From contig JAHBWE010000001.1 of assembly GCA_019637155.1 (NCBI GenBank), positions 434,001 through 498,000 of the forward strand: DNA of 64,000 nt, read 5' to 3'. The stretch comes from Labilithrix sp. Lineage in GTDB: Bacteria; Myxococcota_A; Polyangia; Polyangiales; Polyangiaceae. The notes under the pieces are model-generated. The model saw only the letters and a list, made by a program, of their open reading frames with translations. It ran no database searches and was not told the DNA's origin. The translations under genes and the position numbers were made by a program. This document shows, piece by piece, positions 1 to 8,614 of this stretch (position 1 is the stretch's first letter; every line of letters begins with the position of its first letter).

Positions 1-1
1 C

Positions 2-1717
2 CTCCTCGTCGCGCACCTCATCCAGGTCCTCTTCGGCGCCCGCTTCGCGTCGCGTTACCGTGACATCCTCGACGCCCGCGTCCTCGAGAACGCGCTCTTC
101 TCGTGGCAGCTCGCGAACCTCGTCCCGCGCGGGACGACGAAGCGCAGCGACGACGCGCGGCGGCCGTCGATGACCGCGCTCGAGGAGGCTTCGCTCTCGA
201 TCGCGGCGAACGACGAGCTCCTCGCGCCCGCGGAGGCGCCGCCCATCGACGCCGACGCGCCGGAGCGGCATCGCTACGCCCGCATCGCCCACGTCGGGAC
301 GACCGAGCGCACCGAGATCTGGCGCTGCTTCGATCGCCGGCTCGCGCGCGAGGTCGACATGCACGTCGCGAAGACGGCGGAGGACGACGTCGCGTCCCTC
401 GCGCACGCGCGCGCGTGCGGCCGCCTCGAGCACCCCGCCGTCGCGCCGCTCTACGACGTCGGCACCAACGAGCAAGGCCGCGTCTACTTCACGATCAAGC
501 ACGTCTCCGGCGTCACGCTCGACAAGGCGTTCGCGCTCGTCACGAACGAGCGCGGGCTCCGCCGCATCCTCGGCGCGTTCGGGCAGGTCTGTCTCGCGCT
601 CGCGTACGCGCATGAACAGAACGTCTTCCATCGCGCGCTCACGCCGGCGCATATCGTCCTCGGCGGCTTCGGCGAGGTGTACGTCGGCGGCTGGGCGGGC
701 GACGCGTCCGGCGCGCCGGAGGAGGCCGCGCTCGATCTGCGCCGCCTCGTCCTCATCCTCGGCGCGATCCTCGAGCGCGCGCCGATCCCCGAGCTCTCGG
801 TGCTGTCGCCGAAGAGCGCGCGCGAGATCCACGAGGCGATCGAGGGCTACCTCGCCGGCTCGCGCGACGACGAGATCCGCACCGAGCTCGCGGAGGGACA
901 CTTCGCGCGCGCAGAGGAGGCCGCCGCGATCGCGTTCTCGGGGCGCGCCGGCTTCGAGGTCGAGGCGGAGGCCCGCGCCCGCGCGCTCGGCGAGGTGGGG
1001 CGCGCGGTGCGCCTCGCGCCGGGCGAGAAGAGCGCGGTGCGCCTCCTCTTCCGCTTGCTCACGGAGCCGCCGTCGCATCCGCCGCCCGCGGTCGTGCACG
1101 AGGTCGAGCGTCTCCGCGAGCAGCGCGCGCGCGGACCGGCGCGCTCGTCCGTGATCTTCGGCGGCATCTGGCTCCTCCTCTATCCGATCATCGCCGCGCT
1201 CCTCGGCGTGCGGCACCTGCCCTCCGTCATCATCGTGTGGAGCGCGTGGGCGCTCGCCGTCGGCGTGCTCGTCGGGCACCTCCTCCGCGGCCCGACCCGC
1301 GCGCCGTGGCCGCTCATCAGCGTCATGTTCGCCGGCCTCGTGACCGCCGCGCTCGTCGGCCCGTTCTTCTTCACCCCCGTCATCGCGACGTACACGACGA
1401 TGAGCTTCGTGCTCACGGTCCCTCCCGGCCGGCGCGCGCTCACGTTCGTCCTCGGCACGCTCATCGTCGTCGTCCCCGTCGTGCTCGCGTGGACCGGCGT
1501 CTACGTCCCGAGCGACATGGTCGGCAGCGTGCTCCTCTCGAACGGATCGCTCGAGGCGTCCTCGCACGAGACGACGCTGCTCGTGCTCACGACGATGCAC
1601 CTCCTCGGCATCCTCTTCACCGCCGAGTACGCCGCCCGTTTCCGCGATCGCCTCGACTCGGTGGAGACCGCCTACCTCCTGCGCGCGTGGCAGCTGACCA
1701 AGCTCGTCCGGGCGTAG
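2..1717 (+). CDS. Membrane pseudokinase with tandem repeat architecture (5' partial)
   Basis: The reading frame is open from the window edge to the TAG at 1717. An ATG at 170 could start a 515-residue protein, but the frame upstream has normal codon use and encodes a segment closely similar to the protein's own C-terminus. Both contain an LF...R-(Y/F)-R-D-x-L-D...WQL-x-(N/K)-LV pattern, so the polypeptide probably contains at least two copies of a kinase-like plus membrane unit. Counting from 170, residues about 35-205 resemble a Hanks-type kinase, but HRD is HRA (about residue 154), DFG is GWA (about 174) and no clear VAIK lysine is seen. This points to a pseudokinase. Residues about 326-485 hold about six hydrophobic helices. 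The role is probably sensory or scaffolding; no substrate can be named. Confidence 0.72.
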   Translation, partial: LLVAHLIQVLFGARFASRYRDILDARVLENALFSWQLANLVPRGTTKRSDDARRPSMTALEEASLSIAANDELLAPAEAPPIDADAPERHRYARIAHVGTTERTEIWRCFDRRLAREVDMHVAKTAEDDVASLAHARACGRLEHPAVAPLYDVGTNEQGRVYFTIKHVSGVTLDKAFALVTNERGLRRILGAFGQVCLALAYAHEQNVFHRALTPAHIVLGGFGEVYVGGWAGDASGAPEEAALDLRRLVLILGAILERAPIPELSVLSPKSAREIHEAIEGYLAGSRDDEIRTELAEGHFARAEEAAAIAFSGRAGFEVEAEARARALGEVGRAVRLAPGEKSAVRLLFRLLTEPPSHPPPAVVHEVERLREQRARGPARSSVIFGGIWLLLYPIIAALLGVRHLPSVIIVWSAWALAVGVLVGHLLRGPTRAPWPLISVMFAGLVTAALVGPFFFTPVIATYTTMSFVLTVPPGRRALTFVLGTLIVVVPVVLAWTGVYVPSDMVGSVLLSNGSLEASSHETTLLVLTTMHLLGILFTAEYAARFRDRLDSVETAYLLRAWQLTKLVRA

Positions 1718-1770
1718 GAATTTCCCTCGTGAGTCGTCGGACCACCACCCCCGCCCGCGCGAGCTCGTAG

Positions 1771-1799
1771 TTTCCGACGCGCGCGTAGACAGCTACGAT
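1771..1799 (+). promoter_or_regulatory. Sigma70-like promoter candidate for the first CxxCH/MYXO-CTERM gene
   Basis: TTTCCG at 1771-1776 and TACGAT at 1794-1799 are separated by 17 bp. The -10-like hexamer ends 12 nt before the ATG at 1812, and GGAGAG at 1800-1805 can serve as ribosome binding site. The match to sigma70 is only partial, so this is a candidate. Confidence 0.3.
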
Positions 1800-1811
1800 G
1801 GAGAGAACGGC

Positions 1812-2537
1812 ATGAATGGTGCTCGCCCCTTCGTCATGCGTTCGTGGCTTTCCTTGTCCGCCGCTCTCCTCGTGACGCTCGCTGCCGCGCCGGCGAGCGC
1901 GAACTCGGGCGGCGTGAAGGGCTACAGCGGCAAGAGCGCGAGCTGCAAGACGTGTCACAACGGTGGCGCGGCGCCCACCGTCACGCTCGACGGCCCGTCC
2001 TCGCTCGCGGCCGGCGCCTCCGGTGACTACACGCTCACGGTGAAGACCGAGCTCACGAAAGGGTCGGCCGGCATCTCCGCCGACGGGGCGACGCTAACCG
2101 CGGGCGAGAACCTGAAGGTGACGGACGGCGAGCTGACGCAGACCGGGCCGATCGACGTCGCGGGCGGCGAGGTCGTCTTCTCGTTCAAGGTGAAGGCGCC
2201 GTCGTCGGGCAGCAGCTTCAAGATCTACGCGGCCGGCCTCGGCTCCGACGGCGTCAACATCACCGGCGACGGCGACGCGACGACCACGAAGAGCGTCAGC
2301 ATCACCGGAGGTGGTGGCGGCGGCGGGGGAGACGACGAAGACGACGACGATTCGAGCTCGAGCTCGAGCTCCAGCAGCAGCAAGAAGACGAGCAGCGGCG
2401 ACGACGACGACGACTACGACACGGGGATCCCGAACAGCGGCTGCGCCGCGGCCGGCTCGCACTTGCCGGACATGACGAGCGCGCTCGTGGTGGTCGCGGC
2501 GCTCGCCCTCGCCTCCAAGCGGCGCCGGAAGCCCTGA
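1812..2537 (+). CDS. Exported CxxCH protein with MYXO-CTERM tail
   Basis: The 241-residue protein has a signal peptide (cleavage near AxA-N at residue 30), then a CKTCH heme-c-type motif followed by GGAAPTVTLDGPSSL, a beta-rich domain, an acidic and Ser-rich linker (about residues 175-205) and a C-terminal MYXO-CTERM signal (SGCAAAG, hydrophobic helix, KRRRK). The layout resembles the choice-of-anchor V / MXAN_6652-type myxobacterial proteins; that assignment is from memory of the family. The protein should be exported and then processed or anchored at its C-terminus. It overlaps the next gene by one base (TGATG) and is paralogous to it and to the gene at 7781. The single CxxCH could bind covalent heme, but no axial ligand can be assigned. 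Confidence 0.85.
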   Translation: MNGARPFVMRSWLSLSAALLVTLAAAPASANSGGVKGYSGKSASCKTCHNGGAAPTVTLDGPSSLAAGASGDYTLTVKTELTKGSAGISADGATLTAGENLKVTDGELTQTGPIDVAGGEVVFSFKVKAPSSGSSFKIYAAGLGSDGVNITGDGDATTTKSVSITGGGGGGGGDDEDDDDSSSSSSSSSSKKTSSGDDDDDYDTGIPNSGCAAAGSHLPDMTSALVVVAALALASKRRRKP

Positions 2538-3256
2538 TGCGTCGCGCCCTCTGGATCGCGCATGCGCTCGCGGTGACCCTCGTCTCCGCGGAGGCGTCGG
2601 CGACGTCGACCGGCATCAGCGGCTTCAGCGGAAAGACGCTGTCGTGCGACAACACGGGCTGCCATGCGGGCGGCGAGGCTCCCACCGTCACGCTCACGGG
2701 GCCGGACGAGCTCGCCGCCGGCGCGACGGGCGACTTCACGCTCGAGGTGAAGACGGCGCTGACGAACGGCACCGCCGGCATCGCGGGGAGCGACGGCGTG
2801 ACCTTGACCGCGGGCACCAACCTCGCGGCGCAGAGCGGGGGAGAGCTCTCGCACTCGGCGCCGGTCGCGGCGACGGGCGGCGCGGTCACGTTCACCTTCA
2901 AGGCGAAGGCCCCCGAGTCCGGCGCCGAGATGACGATCTTCGCGGCGGGGCTCGGCTCCGACGGCGTCGGCGTCACCGGCGACGGCACCGCGAAGACGAC
3001 GAAGAAGGTCACGATCACGGGCGGCAAGCCCGCGGGCTCGAGCTCGACGAGCACGAGCGGCGGGAGCAGCGGCGGCAAGACGACGGACGACGACGATCGC
3101 TTCACCGAGGATCCGTTCTCGGAGGCGGACGCGATGGCGACGTGCGGGGCCGCGCCCGGCGCGACGTCGGACCAGGCGACGGCCGGCTTCTTCCTCCTCG
3201 CCGCCGTCGCGATCGCGATCCGGGGCTCCTCGTCTCGACGCCGGAACCTCATGTAA
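2537..3256 (+). CDS. Exported MYXO-CTERM paralogue with a C-x4-CH motif
   Basis: The 239-residue paralogue of the preceding protein has a signal peptide ending near residue 23, the same GEAPTVTLTGPDEL segment after the cysteines, a beta domain, a Ser/Thr/Gly and poly-Asp linker, and a MYXO-CTERM-like tail (CGAAPG, hydrophobic stretch, SSRRR). The cysteines read CDNTGCH, so four residues instead of two separate the cysteine pair. That spacing is unusual for cytochrome c but known in some multiheme proteins. The start codon overlaps the upstream stop, so the two genes are probably translationally coupled. Confidence 0.82.
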   Translation: MRRALWIAHALAVTLVSAEASATSTGISGFSGKTLSCDNTGCHAGGEAPTVTLTGPDELAAGATGDFTLEVKTALTNGTAGIAGSDGVTLTAGTNLAAQSGGELSHSAPVAATGGAVTFTFKAKAPESGAEMTIFAAGLGSDGVGVTGDGTAKTTKKVTITGGKPAGSSSTSTSGGSSGGKTTDDDDRFTEDPFSEADAMATCGAAPGATSDQATAGFFLLAAVAIAIRGSSSRRRNLM

Positions 3257-3281
3257 CGAGCGTGTTTCAGCGTCGCCGTAC
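3253..3281 (+). promoter_or_regulatory. ECF-type promoter candidate GTAAC-N19-CGTAC
   Basis: GTAAC at 3253-3257 and CGTAC at 3277-3281 are separated by 19 bp, the same geometry as upstream of the ECF sigma gene (57485-57513) and of the propeller lipoprotein gene (46266-46238, minus). It lies 23 bp before the start of the lipoprotein gene at 3305. Assignment to an ECF sigma factor is inference. Confidence 0.35.
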
Positions 3282-3304
3282 CGACGCGACTAGCGTCCGG
3301 CGCG

Positions 3305-4699
3305 ATGCGTCTTCTCGGTGCGTGTGCGGTTGGGGGAGGCACGCTCGCGCTCGTCGCGATGGCTTGCGGTGACGGCGGCGACGGAGGGGCGCCGGCGCCG
3401 GGCCCCGAGAACGACGCAGGACCACCGGACGTCGCCGCGCCGATCGCGGACGGGGGCGGCGAGGTCGACGCCGCCGAAGCGGGCGGCCCGGCGGGGCCGA
3501 TCACGATCCGGACGTCCACGCCGTCGGCGCCGTTCTCGCGCGGCGGGCCGCGCGACGCGACGTGGGCGGCGTACGTCGACGACACCGGCGCGTGGGTGCG
3601 GCTCGAGCCGAAGACGGACGACGGCGGCGCGGAGCCCGGGCGCTACGAGATCGCGGCGACGACGAAGCCGAGCTACACCGTCGCGTTCGCGTGCGCGAAC
3701 GAGCGGCGATCGCTCGTGACCGTGCTGACGCGAGAGTCGAGCGTCACCGAGCTCGACGTCACGCTCGCGGCGCAGTGCGGCTCCGACGATCGCGTCACGA
3801 CGAACCTCGCCGGCACGTTCTCGAACATCCCCACCGCCACCGGCTGGCTCGACTTCGGCTACGCGCTCGGAGGCCGCGGGAGCATCTTCATCACCGCCGG
3901 CGGCGCGGGGGACTACGAGCTCGTGAACCTCGTCGCGGGGACGTGGGACCTCGCGTTCGGCCTCCGCGAGGACGCGGTCGCGCCGCTGACGAGGATCGCC
4001 TTCGCGCGCGACGCCGCGCTCGCCGCCGACTCGTCGACGTTGAACCTCGACTTCACGGACGCGGGCGCGACGCCGGTCCCGAAGAAGATCTCCCTCACCG
4101 GCCTCGCGAACGAGCAAACGCACATAACGGTGCAGTACACGTTCGGCGGCGCGACGAGCGGCCTCGAGGTCGGCCCCGGCGACGATCCGTTCGGCGTCGC
4201 GAGCGCGGAGGTGACCTACGCTTCGGTCCCGGCCGCGTCGCAGCGGCCGGCCGATCGGTACCGCATCGCCGCGACGACGGTGGAGGACGAGCTCGAGGCG
4301 CGCGGAGCGAGCATCGATCTGCACGACGCGGTGGACGTCGCGCTCGAGCTGCCGCCCGCGCTCGAGGCCCCGACCTCGAGCGTGGAGGGGAAGCTCGTCG
4401 CCGCCACGCTCGCGCCGCGCGCGGGGGCGGCGGTCTACGAGGCGAACGTCTTCACGCGCGTGACGAACCAATCGAGCCGCGAGTGGCGCGTCTCCATCAG
4501 CGCCGCGCTCGTCACCGGGACGGAGATCGAGCTCGTGCCGCCGGACCTCTCCGCCGTCGCCGGCTTCGACGCGACGTGGCTCACCCCGCTCGAGATCGAG
4601 CGCACGGTGACGGCGAAGGCGTACGAGCGCCCGGCGACGGTCGGCGACGGCACGCTCCATCGCTACGCGTCGAAGTCGATCCTCGTGACACCGGAGTGA
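3305..4699 (+). CDS. Large lipoprotein, paralogue of the one at 9046
   Basis: The 464-residue protein starts with a type II signal peptide ending in the lipobox LVAMAC-G (Cys near residue 21), followed by a Gly/Asp-rich tether. The body is beta-rich and shares blocks with the 436-residue protein at 9046: NATWAA-like, GTWDL-FGLR, TSWLDFGYAL-like and RPADR-RI. No catalytic motif or named domain was recognised; a repetitive beta-sandwich or propeller is plausible. It is probably envelope-anchored. TAGCGT at 3291-3296 lies 8 nt before the start and could be a -10 element. The duplication with 9046 brackets the cytochrome/DUF1501 gene set. Confidence 0.8.
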   Translation: MRLLGACAVGGGTLALVAMACGDGGDGGAPAPGPENDAGPPDVAAPIADGGGEVDAAEAGGPAGPITIRTSTPSAPFSRGGPRDATWAAYVDDTGAWVRLEPKTDDGGAEPGRYEIAATTKPSYTVAFACANERRSLVTVLTRESSVTELDVTLAAQCGSDDRVTTNLAGTFSNIPTATGWLDFGYALGGRGSIFITAGGAGDYELVNLVAGTWDLAFGLREDAVAPLTRIAFARDAALAADSSTLNLDFTDAGATPVPKKISLTGLANEQTHITVQYTFGGATSGLEVGPGDDPFGVASAEVTYASVPAASQRPADRYRIAATTVEDELEARGASIDLHDAVDVALELPPALEAPTSSVEGKLVAATLAPRAGAAVYEANVFTRVTNQSSREWRVSISAALVTGTEIELVPPDLSAVAGFDATWLTPLEIERTVTAKAYERPATVGDGTLHRYASKSILVTPE

Positions 4700-4895
4700 C
4701 GTTGCGCAAACGCGCGGCGGAGGGCGAGACTTTCGTCCACCAGTCGCGGCGATGCGCACGCATGGCGAACGCGTAGCGAAAGTGCACACGAACAGTCCGT
4801 ATGGACGTGTGTCTGCGCGTGTAACAGGCCTGAGAGACCGATGACCATCACGCGCCGTCGTGTTGCAGGGCACGCGCGCTGCTTGATGCGCCGCC

Positions 4896-5873
4896 ATGCG
4901 CGCATCTCTTCGCACGATGCTCCCCGTCGTCCCCATCGCGGGCGCGATGCTGTTCGCCCTCACCGCGTCGCCGAAGCAGGCCGGCGCCGCCGACAACGAG
5001 GAGGACAAGGCCGCGTTCAGCGAGCGCTGCGCCACCCGCGTCTTTGGCTCGCTCGTCGGCGAGAGCGCGCCCGCGTCGGCGTACGCGAACCCGCAGGCGT
5101 CGGTCGACACGCTCCTCCTCGACGAGAAGTTCCGCGAGCGCTTCGCGCGCTTCATCAACTCGCAGTTCAACATGGCGCCCGGCGCGGCGCCGACCGAGGA
5201 CGCCTCCTATTACATGGCGCGCCACGTCCTCACGAACGACCTGCCGTGGGCGGACATGTTCGTCGGTAAATTCGACGTCCAGCCCGTGAACGCGCAGCAG
5301 CCGATGGGCGAAGCGCGCGTCGTGACCAACGCGAACGGCCTCGGCTACTTCCGGAGCAACGCGTGGGCGCTCCGCTACGCGGGCAACGAGCTCGCCGGCA
5401 TGCGCCTCGTCACCGCCTACCGCATCATGCAGAACACGGTCGGCCTGACGCTCACCGCGACGACGGCCGACCCGGACGCCAAGCCGGACGCGCTCAGCGC
5501 GGAGGGGCGCAAGGCGCAGAACTGCGCCGGCTGCCACTTCAACAACTGGTACGCGCTCGACCTCGTCGCGAGCGTCCTCGGCACCGTGCGCCGCAACGGG
5601 ATGGACGTGACGTTCCAGCCGTCGACGCTCGGCCCGCAGTCGATCCTCGGCGGCGTGATGGTGAAGGACGACGCCGAGCTCGTGCAGGCGCTCGTCACCA
5701 ACGAGGCGTTCGACGTCAACGCGTGCCGCCTCGCCTTCAAGTACCTCTACGGCCGCCAGGAGACGAGCTGCGAAGGCCCCGTCTTCGACGCGTGCGTCAC
5801 CGCCTTCAAGAAGGACAAGAAGATCACCTCCGCCCTCGCGACCGTCGCGAAGGACCCCTCGTTCTGCGAGTGA
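4896..5873 (+). CDS. Exported monoheme c protein with DUF1585-like C-terminus
   Basis: The 325-residue protein has a signal peptide (cleavage near residue 32), a central helical region and a CAGCH heme motif near residue 210. The last 60 residues (ACRLAFKYLYGRQE and following) resemble the DUF1585/PSD2 domain that ends planctomycete- and myxobacteria-type cytochrome proteins, which are often encoded beside DUF1501 or DUF1552 proteins. The next gene starts 13 nt downstream and a DUF1501-like gene follows, so this looks like a split version of that system. Substrate and electron partner are unknown. TTGATG at 4883-4888 may be a -10 element 7 nt before the start. Confidence 0.75.
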   Translation: MRASLRTMLPVVPIAGAMLFALTASPKQAGAADNEEDKAAFSERCATRVFGSLVGESAPASAYANPQASVDTLLLDEKFRERFARFINSQFNMAPGAAPTEDASYYMARHVLTNDLPWADMFVGKFDVQPVNAQQPMGEARVVTNANGLGYFRSNAWALRYAGNELAGMRLVTAYRIMQNTVGLTLTATTADPDAKPDALSAEGRKAQNCAGCHFNNWYALDLVASVLGTVRRNGMDVTFQPSTLGPQSILGGVMVKDDAELVQALVTNEAFDVNACRLAFKYLYGRQETSCEGPVFDACVTAFKKDKKITSALATVAKDPSFCE

Positions 5874-5886
5874 AAGAGAGAGACGC

Positions 5887-6561
5887 ATGAGAGGAATCAT
5901 CGCCACTTCGCTCATCTCCCTGTTCATCGTCGCGTGCGCGGCCGAGGCCGACGAACTCGAAGGCGGCCGCGGCAAGAAGGGCAAGACCTCCAAAGGCGAC
6001 GATGACGACGACACGCACGTCATCAGCCCCACCGGTGAGGCGACGGACGATCCGGGCGCGCCGGGCAGCTGCAAGGAGGGCGCGCCGCACCCGGGCTTCG
6101 CGAGCTTCGACTTCGTGAGCGATCGCAAGCCCGGCGCGATCGGCGACAACCGCGGCCGCGTGAAGCCGTTCTCGATGATGAACGGCGAGCTCCAGCGCAC
6201 GCTCGGCGTCGTCCCCGCCACGCTCGCAGAGAGCGCCGGCGCGTTCGGCGAGACGCCGGCGCGCTGGTACGGCGAGCCGCAAGCGGGCGCGGTCAGCCTC
6301 TTCACGACGTACAACGTCGCCTTCACCGGGTGCTACGACTCGATGACGGGTCCGGAGTTCGCCGCCGCGCCGAACGAGACGACCGCCGCGGAACAGTGCG
6401 CGAAGCTGCAGCGCAAGGCGTGGCAGCGCGCTCCCTCGCCCGACGAGATCAAGGGCTGCGCCGATCTCGTCATGAGCCTCACGACCGAGAACGTCGCGCG
6501 CCGGCGCTGGGCCCACGGCTGCGCCGCGGTCATGACGTCGGCCGGATTCACCACGTATTGA
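5887..6561 (+). CDS. Lipoprotein partner of the DUF1585-like cytochrome
   Basis: The 224-residue protein has a lipobox (FIVAC-A, Cys near residue 17), a Lys/Gly then poly-Asp tether, and a globular part. The segment KAWQRAPSPDEIKGCADL near residues 178-195 resembles the helical AxR-P-(T/S)-x-(D/E)-E pattern of DUF1595-type domains, a usual partner of DUF1592/DUF1588/DUF1585. A GAGAGA sequence precedes the start. It lies between the monoheme protein and the DUF1501-like protein in one operon and probably forms an envelope complex with them. Function is unknown. Confidence 0.7.
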   Translation: MRGIIATSLISLFIVACAAEADELEGGRGKKGKTSKGDDDDDTHVISPTGEATDDPGAPGSCKEGAPHPGFASFDFVSDRKPGAIGDNRGRVKPFSMMNGELQRTLGVVPATLAESAGAFGETPARWYGEPQAGAVSLFTTYNVAFTGCYDSMTGPEFAAAPNETTAAEQCAKLQRKAWQRAPSPDEIKGCADLVMSLTTENVARRRWAHGCAAVMTSAGFTTY

Positions 6562-6578
6562 GCCGAGGAAGCGAACCC

Positions 6579-7781
6579 ATGAACAACTTCTCCCGTCGTG
6601 GTTTTCTCAAGGCGCTCGGCGTCGGCGCCGGCGCCGTCGTCGGCACGCGCATCCCGGGCTCCTCGCTCCTCGGCGTCGCCCACGCCGCCACGCCGGAGCC
6701 GACCTCGGTCGTGGTCATCTTCCTCGACGGCGGCATCAACGCGATCTTCACCGGCGCGGACGCCTTCACGAACACCGCGTTCGGAGTGACGGGGAACAAC
6801 GTCACCGCGATGGGCGGCGTCGTCGTCGACAACGCGCTCGGTCAGGCGATCCCGCAGGGAGCGCAGAGCCGCGTCGCTTCGATCGGCGTCCGGCACGGCA
6901 TCACCGACCACGGCAACGCGCAGCGCAGCCTCTTCGTGAACGGCAACCAGAGCGCGCCGCTCATGCTCGCGAACGCGATCGGCGGCAACGCCGCGATCAA
7001 GGCCGCCGTCGTCGGCGGCAACTCGCTCCCGAGCGGCCAGCGCCCCGCGCCGGTCGGCGGCGTCTCGCTCCAGCCGATCCAGGACATGCGCGCCACCATC
7101 GACGCGATCGCGGGCGCAGAGAACGCGCCGAACGTCGCCGACCGTCCGGGCTCGCTCAAGGGCCTCGAGGCGGCGACGGCGATGTCGAAGCGCGTCACCG
7201 AGAAGAGCTCGCGCTCGCTCACCTCCGTCAACGAGGGGCTCGCCTCCGCGATCGAGACGGTCAAGAAGCCGGTCCAGCCGTTCAACGCGCAGGAGTTCAA
7301 CACCGCGTACAACCTGCAGGGCACCGCGGTGAACAACTTCCGCGCGAAGATGGCGGCGGCGGAGCTGATGGTCCGCTCGGGCACCAACGTCGTCATCGCG
7401 TCGGACCAGGGCCCGTGGGACTCGCACGGCGACACGACCGGCAACAACGTCCGCAACCAGTTCACGCAGCGCATCCGCCCCGGCCTCCAGACGTTCCTCT
7501 CGCGCATGGTCGACGGGCCGGCGACGACGGGCCGCAACGTCATCGTCGCGCTCTTCGGCGACTTCCACCGCAGCCTCCCCGGCTCGGACCACCAGGCGAA
7601 CGTCTCGGCGCTCGTCATCGGCAAGACCCTCAAGAACGTGCCGAAGGGCAAGACCGACAACCGCGTCGGCCTCGCCGGGGGCTCGCCCGGCATCGCCGCC
7701 CTCTGGGCGGGCCTCGCCGGCGCGGCGAAGGTCGACCAGAACCCGTTCGGCGCGAACCCGCACGGCGACGTCCTCGCCTGA
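6579..7781 (+). CDS. Tat-exported DUF1501-like protein
   Basis: The start at 6579 is chosen because GAGGAA lies just upstream and because the protein then begins with a twin-arginine signal (SRRGFLK). The mature part shows DUF1501 features: VIFLDGGINA near the N-terminus, GPWDSHGD near residue 275, and GDFHRSLPGSDH near residue 325. DUF1501 proteins belong to the alkaline-phosphatase superfamily, are of unknown biochemical role and are usually encoded beside heme or DUF1800 proteins. Length is 400 residues, within the family range. The last base of its stop is the first base of the next start (TGATG). Confidence 0.82.
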   Translation: MNNFSRRGFLKALGVGAGAVVGTRIPGSSLLGVAHAATPEPTSVVVIFLDGGINAIFTGADAFTNTAFGVTGNNVTAMGGVVVDNALGQAIPQGAQSRVASIGVRHGITDHGNAQRSLFVNGNQSAPLMLANAIGGNAAIKAAVVGGNSLPSGQRPAPVGGVSLQPIQDMRATIDAIAGAENAPNVADRPGSLKGLEAATAMSKRVTEKSSRSLTSVNEGLASAIETVKKPVQPFNAQEFNTAYNLQGTAVNNFRAKMAAAELMVRSGTNVVIASDQGPWDSHGDTTGNNVRNQFTQRIRPGLQTFLSRMVDGPATTGRNVIVALFGDFHRSLPGSDHQANVSALVIGKTLKNVPKGKTDNRVGLAGGSPGIAALWAGLAGAAKVDQNPFGANPHGDVLA

Positions 7782-8614
7782 TGCGCCGCGCGTTCTCGTT
7801 CGCCGCCGCCTTCGTGACGTTCGGCGCGACCTCGATCGCGTCGGCGAACGGCGGCGGCCTCGCGGGGTACACCGGCAAGCAAGCGGGGCAGACGTGCAAC
7901 AGCTGCCACTCCGGCGGCGCGGCGCCGACGGTGACGCTCAACGGACCGAGCACGATCGCGGCGGGACAGACCGTCGACTACACGATGGTCGTCACGACCG
8001 GGCAGTCGCGCGCCGCGGGCGGCGTCGCCGCGACCGACGGGACCACGCTGACGCCCGGCACCGGCTTCCGCGACAGCTTCGGCGAGATGGTGCAGGACGG
8101 CTCGCGCGCGGTGAGCGGCGGCAGCGCGACGTTCTCGTTCAAGGTCACCGCGCCGGCGACGGGCACGTCGCTCAAGCTCTGGGCGGTCGGGATGGCGGCG
8201 AACGGCACCGGCACCGGCGGCGACAGCTCGGTCCAGATCACGAAGGACGTCACGGTGACGGGCGGCGCGCCGCCGGGATCGTCGACGTCGTCCACCTCCT
8301 CGTCGACGTCGTCCTCGTCCTCGTCCTCCTCGAGCTCCGGCTCCGATCCGGCGACCTCGTCGTCGTCGAGCTCCGGCGCGTCGTCGAAGCCGACGAAGAC
8401 GGGCTCCAGCGAGGACGAGGACGAGGACGAGGACGACGAGGAGGAAGAAGAGGACGACGGCGAGCGGAGGGGCTCGCGCCCGACGACGTCGGTGTCCTCG
8501 TGCGCGGCTGGGCCGCGGGGACCGAGCGACGACCTCGCGCTGGCGGCCGGGCTCGGGCTCGCGGTCGCCGTCGTCGCCGCCGCGCGCCGCCGCGCGACGA
8601 AGGGACGTGCATGA
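7781..8614 (+). CDS. Third exported CxxCH/MYXO-CTERM paralogue
   Basis: The 277-residue protein has a signal peptide ending ASA near residue 22, a CNSCH motif, GGAAPTVTLNGPST, and a beta domain like those at 1812 and 2537. A long linker follows: first almost pure Ser/Thr, then alternating and pure Asp/Glu (about residues 170-230). The tail is MYXO-CTERM-like (SSCAAGP, hydrophobic helix, ARRRATKGR). The start overlaps the DUF1501 stop and its own stop overlaps the next start (ATGA), so it sits inside the operon. The linker is encoded by simple (TCG/TCC) and (GAC/GAG) repeats, prone to length change. Confidence 0.82.
   Translation: MRRAFSFAAAFVTFGATSIASANGGGLAGYTGKQAGQTCNSCHSGGAAPTVTLNGPSTIAAGQTVDYTMVVTTGQSRAAGGVAATDGTTLTPGTGFRDSFGEMVQDGSRAVSGGSATFSFKVTAPATGTSLKLWAVGMAANGTGTGGDSSVQITKDVTVTGGAPPGSSTSSTSSSTSSSSSSSSSSGSDPATSSSSSSGASSKPTKTGSSEDEDEDEDDEEEEEDDGERRGSRPTTSVSSCAAGPRGPSDDLALAAGLGLAVAVVAAARRRATKGRA

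Noticed and set aside
170..1717. Active Ser/Thr kinase
   Set aside because: The HRD aspartate and DFG motif are replaced (HRA and GWA), so it is described as a pseudokinase.
3290..5173. 627-codon minus-strand ORF across the large lipoprotein gene
   Set aside because: Low-complexity Arg/Ala-rich translation with no motif. It crosses a real intergenic region and opposes genes with clear lipobox and heme motifs.
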